Positions 57,312 through 64,000 of a stretch of DNA of 64,000 nucleotides are shown in pieces. The number at the start of each line of letters is the position of its first letter. Within the stretch, counting starts at the first letter, position 1. The stretch is from Aliivibrio fischeri ATCC 7744 = JCM 18803 = DSM 507 (GTDB lineage: Bacteria > Pseudomonadota > Gammaproteobacteria > Enterobacterales > Vibrionaceae). Location: positions 1,302,001 to 1,366,000 of the forward strand of contig NZ_CP092712.1 in the NCBI RefSeq assembly GCF_023983475.1, written 5' to 3'. Under the pieces are notes generated by a model, which saw only the letters and a program-made list of their open reading frames with translations, was not told the origin of the DNA and made no database searches. A program made the position numbers and the translations under genes.

Positions 57312-57330
57312 AATTGAACAGTAAATAATA

Positions 57331-57492
57331 ATACCAATTCTATTAATTAGTTGTTCATTATTACAGGTTAAATCACTCAATAGTTGCGTTAAAAATTATT
57401 ATTGTAGAATAACTACTTATAAGAATTTTTGCCTTACTCTTAAGTGATTTTCCTGCGTAATAAATAGATCACCTAATTAGTTACATTGGTAT
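57331..57492. repeat. Palindromic intergenic repeat, copy 2
   Basis: 162 bp bounded by ATACCAAT and ATTGGTAT, with arms that align over about 55 bp as an imperfect inverted repeat; the centre carries GCGTTAAAAATT...ATTGTAGAATAAC, shared with copy 1. Confidence 0.75.
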
Positions 57493-57493
57493 A

Positions 57494-57531
57494 AAAAGCG
57501 CCTCACTGAAAAGTAGAGGCGCTTTTTTTAT
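57494..57531. terminator. Terminator between pepF-type gene and yajQ
   Basis: 11-bp stem AAAAGCGCCTC/GAGGCGCTTTT, T run on plus; A tract on the other side suits yajQ on the minus strand. Confidence 0.88.
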
Positions 57532-57555
57532 CTATCAAACTTAAACTAACAGTAA

Positions 57556-58038
57556 TTAGTCACGGAAGTTAGTGAATTGGAAAGGTTGACCAAAATCACC
57601 TTCACGAACTAGTGCCATTACCGCTTGTAGATCATCACGCTTTTTACCAGTGATACGCAGTTGTTCACCTTGAATCGCTGCTTGAACTTTGATTTTAGAT
57701 GCTTTGATTTCTTTTACTAATTTCTTAGCAATTAGTGTATCAACACCTTGTTTAAAATCGATATCTTGGTAAAAATTCTTACCTGAGTGAACCGCATCTT
57801 TGATATCCATAGCACGAGCATCAACGCCACGTTTTGCTAGGTTACCACGAAGAATATCAACTAGTTGAGACAGTTGGAAATCATCTTCAGCTTTGATTTT
57901 GATGTTTTCGCCTTTAAGTTCAAAGCTAGCGTCAACGCCACGAAAATCAAAGCGAGTTGCAAGTTCACGTGTTGCGTTATCAACCGCATTCTTCAGTTCT
58001 ACATTATCAACTTCAGAGACAATATCAAAAGCAGGCAT
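57556..58038 (-). CDS. yajQ: YajQ-family nucleotide/c-di-GMP-binding protein
   Basis: 160 residues, [22 protein letters not shown] and [15 protein letters not shown], the standard YajQ N-terminus and length. In Xanthomonas and Pseudomonas relatives bind cyclic di-GMP and act with LysR regulators; elsewhere the role is unclear. AAGGATTA upstream overlaps the stop of aroH, 16 bp away, so both lie in one operon. Two GGDEF genes occur in this window, but a direct link is not shown. Confidence 0.92.
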   Translation of the reverse strand: MPAFDIVSEVDNVELKNAVDNATRELATRFDFRGVDASFELKGENIKIKAEDDFQLSQLVDILRGNLAKRGVDARAMDIKDAVHSGKNFYQDIDFKQGVDTLIAKKLVKEIKASKIKVQAAIQGEQLRITGKKRDDLQAVMALVREGDFGQPFQFTNFRD

Positions 58039-58054
58039 AGTTTTAATCCTTAAA

Positions 58055-59107
58055 TTAACGAGATGTTTTAATAGTATTCGATAACATGTCTAACATAGCC
58101 ACGGTATCTTCCCAACTTAAACATGGGTCTGTAATAGATTGACCATAAGTTAGGTTATTTAAATCCGTCATTGGTTGGTTGCCTTCAACAATGAAGCTTT
58201 CAGCCATAATACCAACAACTTTGTTGCTACCAGATTCGATTTGAGCACAAATATCTTTGGCTACATCAAGCTGGCGGCGGTGTTTTTTCTGACAGTTAGC
58301 ATGGCTAAAGTCAACGATTAGGTGAGGAGGCAAATCAACATCCGCTAAACGTTGGCAGGCATCTGTCACAGAATCGATATCGAAGTTAGGCTTATCATTA
58401 CCACCACGAAGGATCACATGACCAAATGGATTACCTGCAGTGCGGTAAACTGTCATACGGCCTTGTTTATCTGGCGAGTAGAAAAAGTGAGAAGCTTTCG
58501 CTGCACGAATCGCATCCATAGCAATTTGAATATTACCATTTGTACCGTTTTTGAAACCGACAGGACATGATAATGCAGATGCCATTTCACGGTGGATTTG
58601 AGATTCAGTTGTACGAGCGCCAACAGCACCCCAAGTGATCAAATCAGCAATATACTGACCTGTGATCATATCTAAAAACTCAGTCGCTGTAGCTAAACCC
58701 AGTTTGTTGATATCAAGGAGCAGTTTACGAGCCTTATGTAAGCCAGCTTCAAGTGCATAGCTGCCATCTAAATTAGGATCTGTAATTAAGCCTTTCCAGC
58801 CCACAATCGTGCGCGGTTTTTCAAAATAAGTACGCATAACGATGAACAACTCATCTTTATACTGTTCTTGAATGTTTGCTAAGCGTTGTGCGTAATCCAA
58901 TGCCGCTTCTGTATCGTGTACAGAGCATGGTCCCACAACAACTAAAAGGCGCTTATCTTTGCCAGTTAAAATTGCTTCAACCTGCGCACGAGATTGCTCG
59001 ATATGTTCAGCAACATCGTCCGTAATAGGGTGAGCAGTCGTAAGCTCAGCTGGCGTTGGCATTGGGCCTAGAGGCTGAGTACGAAGTTCATCTGTTTGAA
59101 ATGGCAT
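58055..59107 (-). CDS. aroH: DAHP synthase, Trp-type
   Basis: 350 residues. First enzyme of the shikimate pathway: PEP plus erythrose 4-phosphate to DAHP. Motifs [47 protein letters not shown]. Compared from memory with the three E. coli isozymes it is closest to AroH (TDELRT start, [35 protein letters not shown]). Trp feedback is therefore likely. No TrpR operator was seen upstream. Divergent from the PEP-binding-domain gene. Confidence 0.88.
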   Translation of the reverse strand: MPFQTDELRTQPLGPMPTPAELTTAHPITDDVAEHIEQSRAQVEAILTGKDKRLLVVVGPCSVHDTEAALDYAQRLANIQEQYKDELFIVMRTYFEKPRTIVGWKGLITDPNLDGSYALEAGLHKARKLLLDINKLGLATATEFLDMITGQYIADLITWGAVGARTTESQIHREMASALSCPVGFKNGTNGNIQIAMDAIRAAKASHFFYSPDKQGRMTVYRTAGNPFGHVILRGGNDKPNFDIDSVTDACQRLADVDLPPHLIVDFSHANCQKKHRRQLDVAKDICAQIESGSNKVVGIMAESFIVEGNQPMTDLNNLTYGQSITDPCLSWEDTVAMLDMLSNTIKTSR

Positions 59108-59316
59108 AAAAGTTCGCCTGTTAATTCTTTTTTAATACACACCGACTAAGATAACGGAAAATGAGAGGGGATGAAACCCAAAACTTTTATTGTTAGCCAC
59201 AATAAGTAAATAAAAGTTAACTTGTTGTATCTTTTGGACTTGAGTTGTTGGCAATGTATCGGTATGTTCACATTAATAACAACATAAATGGTATTTACGC
59301 GTTTACTGGAGCAAGC

Positions 59317-60201
59317 ATGACAGACACAATTTTACCGACACTTAATCGTGTTGCGAGTTTACCTTCATATCAATCAGAGACAGACTCAGACGCTTCATTG
59401 TATGTATCTATTGCCGCACTTATTCAAGAACACTTGTTTTACCATCCAAAAGCGGTAATCAAAGCACCTGAAATGACGTCAATTGATGCTCAAAGTTTTG
59501 CTGCAATCATTGAAAGTGCGGCAGATGGAAAAACGCATTTTATTGATACACTAGCAAACGTGATTCTATCGAATGTTACTGAAGCGACAAAAGAAATCAA
59601 AATTGCATTTTCAGATGCAGATAGCGCGGCTTTTGCAGGTCTTCTTGCTGGCCAACTAGAAGAGAAAGAAGCCAATCCAATGATGGGAGTTCGAGGTGTG
59701 ACTCGATACGCTTCTGACGCTAGCGCCGACCAATTTGCTCTAGAGTGTGAAGTGATCAAAAAGGTCATTGCAAACACATCAGCAAGTGTGCAAATCGTCG
59801 TACCATTTGTTCGTAATTTAAGTGATGCTGCAACCATTATTGATCGTCTAGCGATTCAAGGCTTACCGCGTGGTTTAGATAGTTTAAAAGTACACTTTGT
59901 GTGTGATGTGCCAGCTGCAGCATTAATGGCAGATAAATTACTGCAATACTTTGATGGTATGGTGATTAATGTTGATACATTAACACAGTTTACATTAGGC
60001 GTTGATAAGCAAAATGAAGCACTAGAACATCATTTTGATCCACAAAACGATGCGGTTATACACCTTATTGGACATGCAATTCAATCAGCGAATAAAGCAA
60101 ATAAGCCAGTGTTAACCACCATTGATGAACTGGCTCAAAACCCTCGTATTCAAGAGTTGTTAGAGCAACTGAATGTCATGGATGTTGTAGTTACCGCGTA
60201 A
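59317..60201 (+). CDS. Stand-alone PEP-synthase C-terminal-domain homologue, catalytically altered
   Basis: 294 residues from ATG 59317 (GGAG 5 nt upstream); the longer frame at 59245 lacks a ribosome site. From about residue 100 it follows the PEP-binding TIM barrel of PEP synthase: NPMMGVRGVTRY at 120-131, FALECEVIKKV, VPFVRNLSDAATIIDRLA, YFDG...LTLGVD. The phosphohistidine and ATP-grasp domains are missing. Key residues differ from PpsA as I remember it: CE-P is CD-P (Asp197), the Asp of SND-x-TQ is Thr221, and the catalytic Cys segment GxCGQ is TTID near 267-270. Residues 1-99 are unassigned. Probably a pseudoenzyme; divergent from aroH, a PEP-using enzyme. Confidence 0.75.
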   Translation: MTDTILPTLNRVASLPSYQSETDSDASLYVSIAALIQEHLFYHPKAVIKAPEMTSIDAQSFAAIIESAADGKTHFIDTLANVILSNVTEATKEIKIAFSDADSAAFAGLLAGQLEEKEANPMMGVRGVTRYASDASADQFALECEVIKKVIANTSASVQIVVPFVRNLSDAATIIDRLAIQGLPRGLDSLKVHFVCDVPAAALMADKLLQYFDGMVINVDTLTQFTLGVDKQNEALEHHFDPQNDAVIHLIGHAIQSANKANKPVLTTIDELAQNPRIQELLEQLNVMDVVVTA

Positions 60202-60224
60202 CTTAATGTTATTAAGTAGCAATA

Positions 60225-60265
60225 AAAAACGCCTTTATCTCGTTAAGCAATAAAGGCGTTTTTTT
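60225..60265. terminator. Bidirectional terminator
   Basis: 13-bp stem AAAAACGCCTTTA/TAAAGGCGTTTTT between convergent genes. Confidence 0.88.
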
Positions 60266-60283
60266 GTATCATAAGCTGTTTAA

Positions 60284-61639
60284 TTATTTTTCGTCAGATA
60301 TCTTTTCTATATCAATAATCTTTGAACGGTTAACAATGATTTTCCAGCGGTGCAACTGCGTGCTGTAATCATCCATTGTCTCTCTAATGACCAAATTAAT
60401 TAAATGACGTTTCTCAACAGATTCTTTACTGACTTGACCATCATTTAAGTGATAAATCTTTTGAGATCCTTTCTCCATTAAACGAGCAATAGGGCGCAAA
60501 TCAATCAGCATGGTTTCACGAGTTTGTTCATAACCACTCATGAATTTGGTAATGGCCATTTTAGTTTGACTTTTATAGGCTAAAACCACTTCTTCACGTT
60601 GCACAACACGGTGTTTACGTAATTTTTGAATATCAGAATCAAGCTCAGCAAACGTCATGTAATCAAGCCATTCTAATTTTCGTCCAACATAAGTATTACT
60701 TGTTGGGTCAAGGTAGCGTTTACGCCACTTAGGTTGTCCTTTACGTATCCAACGCCACATTACATCACGTAAGTCATCCTTAAAGACTTCACGCATGGCA
60801 TAGATAAATGAGACCGCAAAAATGAAAGAGGCCGTAATTTCACCCAAGAAACCACGAGCTTGAATCACCATTAATGATACAAAGATCATAACCACAGCCG
60901 TTGCACCGCCTTTGACCATACGCTTAATATGTTTACCTAAAGCAAGGTTCTTTTCTTTAAGCACGATAGGGAATTCGATTAAACGACGCAGTAGACGCAT
61001 TTTGTTTGACATACGAGTGATATCTTCCCGAGCTTTACGAGAGTTATAACTCTTATCTAAACGATGCAGATCTTCTTTTTCACAGAAATCGATAAGCTTC
61101 TCTTTCACTTCTTTATAATCTTCATTGCGTGGCATGTGCGCAATCAGAGAAAGGAACTTCTGCTCGGTGTACCAAGAAAGGTAATTGTCGATGTTTGCGT
61201 AGTAACGCTTTAGCGTATCGTCATAAGGTACGTTACGTCGTAACTTTCTAAGGATATCAATTGCGAGTTCAATAGCATCTTCAACTTCCTCGTGCGTAAT
61301 GTCGTCACGAGTCGTATCGCTTAGTTGTTGTATCGCTTTTTCTAATGCAAGTGCATATTGATAGGCGTATAAACTCAAACTTAAACGATATTGTTCGCTA
61401 GATAAACGTCCACGTTGTGCAAGGCGAGAGTGCACAAGAGGTAGGTGGTTTTTATCACTAAAATAGGTTCGTTGGCTTTGAATCGAGTTGTAATAAAACT
61501 CAGATTCAGAAATCATATCCTTGTTTAATCCAAGCTCACCAGGAATAAAAAGAAACATTTCTAGTTCATGTTGTTTGGATTCTTCAACAATATGAGAAAT
61601 TTTTAGTGATAAGCCATCCTTCTTACCAACTGTAATCAC
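60284..61639 (-). CDS. Conserved-looking protein with central two-helix membrane hairpin, function unknown
   Basis: 451 residues; not recognised. Residues 1-230 are mostly charged helices (IQQLSDTTRDDITHEEVEDAIELAIDILRKL); about 243-285 hold two adjacent membrane helices (GATAVVMIFVSLMVIQARGFL, ITASFIFAVSFIYAM); 290-451 are again helical with WRWIRKGQPKWRKRYLD. No signal peptide. The shape suggests a homodimeric inner-membrane protein with both ends in the cytoplasm. Divergent from the CvfB-like gene with an 89-bp gap. Confidence 0.7.
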   Translation of the reverse strand: MITVGKKDGLSLKISHIVEESKQHELEMFLFIPGELGLNKDMISESEFYYNSIQSQRTYFSDKNHLPLVHSRLAQRGRLSSEQYRLSLSLYAYQYALALEKAIQQLSDTTRDDITHEEVEDAIELAIDILRKLRRNVPYDDTLKRYYANIDNYLSWYTEQKFLSLIAHMPRNEDYKEVKEKLIDFCEKEDLHRLDKSYNSRKAREDITRMSNKMRLLRRLIEFPIVLKEKNLALGKHIKRMVKGGATAVVMIFVSLMVIQARGFLGEITASFIFAVSFIYAMREVFKDDLRDVMWRWIRKGQPKWRKRYLDPTSNTYVGRKLEWLDYMTFAELDSDIQKLRKHRVVQREEVVLAYKSQTKMAITKFMSGYEQTRETMLIDLRPIARLMEKGSQKIYHLNDGQVSKESVEKRHLINLVIRETMDDYSTQLHRWKIIVNRSKIIDIEKISDEK

Positions 61640-61728
61640 AGGAAATTCCTATAAAAATGCTAATTCATACAGCAAGCATATCAGAGTTCGGGTATAATCA
61701 CCGAGTATTTTATTTAGGAATTGAAGTA

Positions 61729-62565
61729 ATGGTTAAAATTGGTCAAATCAACAAATTAGAAGTAACAAAAACCGTAGATTTTGGTGTCTTTTTAGATGGC
61801 GAAGATTTTGGTTCAATTCTTCTTCCAAGTCGTTTTGTTCCAGAAGGCACAGAAGTAGGCGAAGCACTGGATGTGTTTATCTATTTTGATTCAGAAAATG
61901 AAGTGGTAGCAACAACTGAAACGCCAAAAGCACAAGTGGGTCAATTTGGACTAATGAACGTGATCGGTACAAACAGTATCGGTGCATTTGTGGATTGGGG
62001 CATTGCGAAAAAAGATTTGCTTATTCCATTTAGTGAGCAACGTGGTCGTTTAAATGAAGGTCAATCAATCCTTGTTTACGTATACACAGATAAAGCCTCT
62101 GGTCGTATCGTAGGAACAACACGTTTCAACAAGTGGTTAGATAAGACACCAGCAAACTACGAGAAAGGTCAACAAGTTGATATCTTAATTGCTGAGCGAA
62201 CGGATCTTGGTTACAAAGCCGTTGTGAATGGCGAGCATTGGGGATTAATTTTCCACTCTGATGTGTTTGGCAAACTGTTCATTGGTAAGCAACTAAAAGC
62301 ATTCATTAGTGATGTGCGTGAAGATGGTAAAATCTCATTATCACTTCAACGTCCAGGTAAAGCACGTATGGATGACTTAAGTGAAAAAGTGATTGCGACA
62401 TTAGAGAAGAAAGACGGTTTCTTACCGCTAAGTGATAAATCATCACCAGATGCTATTTTTGCTGAGTTTAGAACCAGTAAAGGCACGTTTAAGAAAACCA
62501 TTGGTGGTTTATATAAAGCAGGTAAGATCACCATCGAAAAAGACGGTATTCATTTAGTTAAATAA
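61729..62565 (+). CDS. CvfB-like S1 RNA-binding protein
   Basis: 278 residues from ATG 61729 (MVKIGQINKLEVTKTVDFGVFL), with AGGA about 10 nt upstream; the longer frame at 61657 is rejected. Three S1-like OB folds (GVFLDGEDFGSILLP, GAFVDWGIAKKDLLIPF, YKAVVNGEHWGLIFHSD) and a C-terminal winged helix (FRTSKGTFKKTIGGLYKAGKI, in two parts), the CvfB/YitL architecture. Likely binds RNA and affects gene expression after transcription. Confidence 0.88.
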   Translation: MVKIGQINKLEVTKTVDFGVFLDGEDFGSILLPSRFVPEGTEVGEALDVFIYFDSENEVVATTETPKAQVGQFGLMNVIGTNSIGAFVDWGIAKKDLLIPFSEQRGRLNEGQSILVYVYTDKASGRIVGTTRFNKWLDKTPANYEKGQQVDILIAERTDLGYKAVVNGEHWGLIFHSDVFGKLFIGKQLKAFISDVREDGKISLSLQRPGKARMDDLSEKVIATLEKKDGFLPLSDKSSPDAIFAEFRTSKGTFKKTIGGLYKAGKITIEKDGIHLVK

Positions 62566-62584
62566 CGTTTTTACCCAAAAAAAT

Positions 62585-62693
62585 AGCCCGTAACTATTCC
62601 TGGTCACGGGCTTTGGGAAACGGCTCATCGCGAGCCTTGCGCTAATAATAAAATGGAAAGCATTACCTTATTTAGCGTAGTTCAAGGGCTCGT
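62585..62693 (-). ncRNA. Structured segment with terminator (possible 3' UTR or small RNA)
   Basis: Read on the minus strand: an irregular hairpin in which CGAGCC-TTG-CGCTAA (62631-62645) pairs with TTAGCG-TAGTT-CAA-GGGCTCG (62672-62692), then a GGCTC/GAGCC stem, then an AGCCCGT/ACGGGCT hairpin (62585-62612) followed by TATTTTTTT. The final hairpin surely ends the GGDEF transcript; the upstream structure is unexplained. No Rfam family recognised. Confidence 0.35.
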
Positions 62694-62727
62694 CCTGTCC
62701 AGTTTTTCTTCAATTTATTTTCTTTAA

Positions 62728-64000
62728 TTAGATATCTTGATAATGGGTGATTTTATTACGTCCATTATGTTTTGAGTAATATAGCGCTTTATCCGCTTGT
62801 TCAATCACATCATCTAATAGTACGTTTGGTTTATTAATTGTCGTAATCCCAGCGCTCAGAGTAATGTCTTCATGAAGCGTATTATAGTTTGAGATTTGTG
62901 TACGTATTTGGTCGGTAAATTCAATCACTGACTCAATGTCATTATCTCGAATAAAAAGAATAAATTCCTCACCACCATAACGACCAGCTAACACATTAGG
63001 GTATTGAGCCATTGTTCTACCCACTATAGCGATCACCTTATCACCGACTAAATGTCCGTAATTATCATTAATACGTTTAAAGAAATCGATATCCAATAAA
63101 ATAATCGAATAGGGCTTAAATTTGTTATTACTGTTACTCGATTTTATGAGTGGTGATACCTTGCTATGAAACGTTCCACGGTTGTACAAACCAGTGAGAT
63201 AGTCTCTATTAAGTACATTAATTAATTTTCTGTGGCGATGGTTAAGTAACAGCATCAAAATTAAAATTAAAGCCGTTAAGCTGATCACTAAAGTCAGTAA
63301 GCTATACAGCAATGTATTTGTAGGTTGATTTAATTCATCTCGAGAGATACCAGAAATGATCGCCCAGTCCAAATAAGGGTAATAAATAAACAACACATCT
63401 TTTTGGTATGTTTTATTATCTAAAGTAATTTGGTAAGTGTAATCCTCAATATCCATACGAGAATGATCATTTGGAGTGGTTTGGTTTTGATTCATTTGTA
63501 AATTGTACGCATGAGCAGACTGGCGTATCTTCTCTAACAATCCATCAGCGTGAGAGCCTATTAGATCACGAACATTTTCGCCTTCATAGCTAGGGTGCAA
63601 CAGCAGATTGCCATTTAAATCGATGACATATACATAGCCAGTTTCACCATACTGGTACTTGTCTAATTTATCTTTTAATAAACTTTTATCAATAAAGTGA
63701 AGAAGCTCATCTTTATACGCACTTGCGGATACGATCAGATCAGAGTCAGGTAAATAAACGGAGTAAGTGATTTTCTTTCTTGGCTTCTCATCCCCCGGAT
63801 TCGTCCATAAGTACTCAACAAAATTATCATTATTCCCAATTTGTTGTTGAATATGAAGGTACTGGCCTACATTACGACCCTGAAAAATAGGGTGGTAAAG
63901 CAAATCTCCGTTCGAGTTTAGAATGTAAGGATAACCGGTATCCCCAATTTTACTGTCGTTAATATAATCTTGTATGAGTCTTCTTTTTTGCTCAGCACTT
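62728..64000 (-). CDS. dCache-GGDEF membrane diguanylate cyclase, 5' end outside window
   Basis: Open to the end of the window; the first possible start inside (TTG 63903) is internal, since the frame continues as QDYINDSKIGDTGYPYILN. The periplasmic sensor has two Cache-like units, GDTGYPYILNSNGDLLYHP and GETGYVYVIDLNGNLLLHP. A membrane helix (LLYSLLTLVISLTALILIL) leads to a GGDEF domain with YGGEEF, DYLTGLYNRG and DIDFFKRIND. GGEEF is an active variant. No RxxD inhibition site seen. Probably senses a small ligand and makes cyclic di-GMP. Confidence 0.88.
   Translation of the reverse strand, partial: SAEQKRRLIQDYINDSKIGDTGYPYILNSNGDLLYHPIFQGRNVGQYLHIQQQIGNNDNFVEYLWTNPGDEKPRKKITYSVYLPDSDLIVSASAYKDELLHFIDKSLLKDKLDKYQYGETGYVYVIDLNGNLLLHPSYEGENVRDLIGSHADGLLEKIRQSAHAYNLQMNQNQTTPNDHSRMDIEDYTYQITLDNKTYQKDVLFIYYPYLDWAIISGISRDELNQPTNTLLYSLLTLVISLTALILILMLLLNHRHRKLINVLNRDYLTGLYNRGTFHSKVSPLIKSSNSNNKFKPYSIILLDIDFFKRINDNYGHLVGDKVIAIVGRTMAQYPNVLAGRYGGEEFILFIRDNDIESVIEFTDQIRTQISNYNTLHEDITLSAGITTINKPNVLLDDVIEQADKALYYSKHNGRNKITHYQDI

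Overview
The window is AT-rich gammaproteobacterial chromosome. It almost certainly comes from a Vibrionaceae species and most resembles Aliivibrio. Reasons: the divergent hutWXZ / tonB-exbB-exbD-hutBCD heme locus, a VasX-type type VI secretion (T6SS) toxin module in the order vgrG - DUF4123 - toxin - immunity, the gyrA/ubiG and nrdAB/yfaE arrangements, a stand-alone astE, and several proteins closest to Vibrio hypotheticals. The species is inferred from memory of these families; no search was run.

Layout. 1-7.1 kb: end of an imelysin gene and a DUF1513 lipoprotein, a YcbL-type metallo-hydrolase, a small protein with a Lys/Ala tail and a winged helix, a DUF3943 protein, a TyrP transporter with TyrR-like sites, and a CinA-like protein. 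7.0-13.3 kb: class Ia ribonucleotide reductase (nrdA, nrdB, yfaE) with a TPR-GAF-GGDEF gene lodged between nrdB and yfaE. The nrdA promoter carries two NrdR-like boxes 31 bp apart and a perfect DnaA box. 13.7-17.5 kb: ubiG and gyrA, divergent. 17,494-18,803: a complete IS3-family element with a 3-bp target duplication, placed between the gyrA terminator and the stop codon of a small zinc-ribbon gene. 19-25.6 kb: housekeeping and stress genes (DUF3581, PAP2, YegD, YqfB, M50 protease, Spo0M, monooxygenase, glyoxalase-like, RHH regulator). 25.8-29.1 kb: thrS-infC-rpmI-rplT, with a leader hairpin before thrS that mimics a tRNA-Thr anticodon arm and an AUU start for infC.

29.2-49.6 kb is an iron and competition region: a ferric-reductase-like flavocytochrome, the divergent heme transport (tonB exbBD hutBCD) and heme-use (hutWXZ) operons around a Fur-like box, then a T6SS auxiliary cluster, then a TonB-dependent heme receptor with its own Fur box. 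The T6SS cluster has vgrG, a DUF4123 adaptor, a 1086-residue VasX-like pore-forming toxin, and four small membrane proteins in an A-B-A'-B' tandem array that are probably immunity proteins. It lies inside the heme locus, and its immunity array shows a clear 1.48-kb tandem duplication with mosaic divergence.

49.8-64 kb: pheST and ihfA, astE, an M3 oligopeptidase, yajQ, a Trp-type DAHP synthase (aroH), a divergent stand-alone PEP-synthase-like domain that appears to have lost catalytic residues, an unrecognised two-TM protein, a CvfB-like S1-domain protein, and a dCache-GGDEF gene cut by the window edge. Palindromic intergenic repeats occur around astE and pepF.
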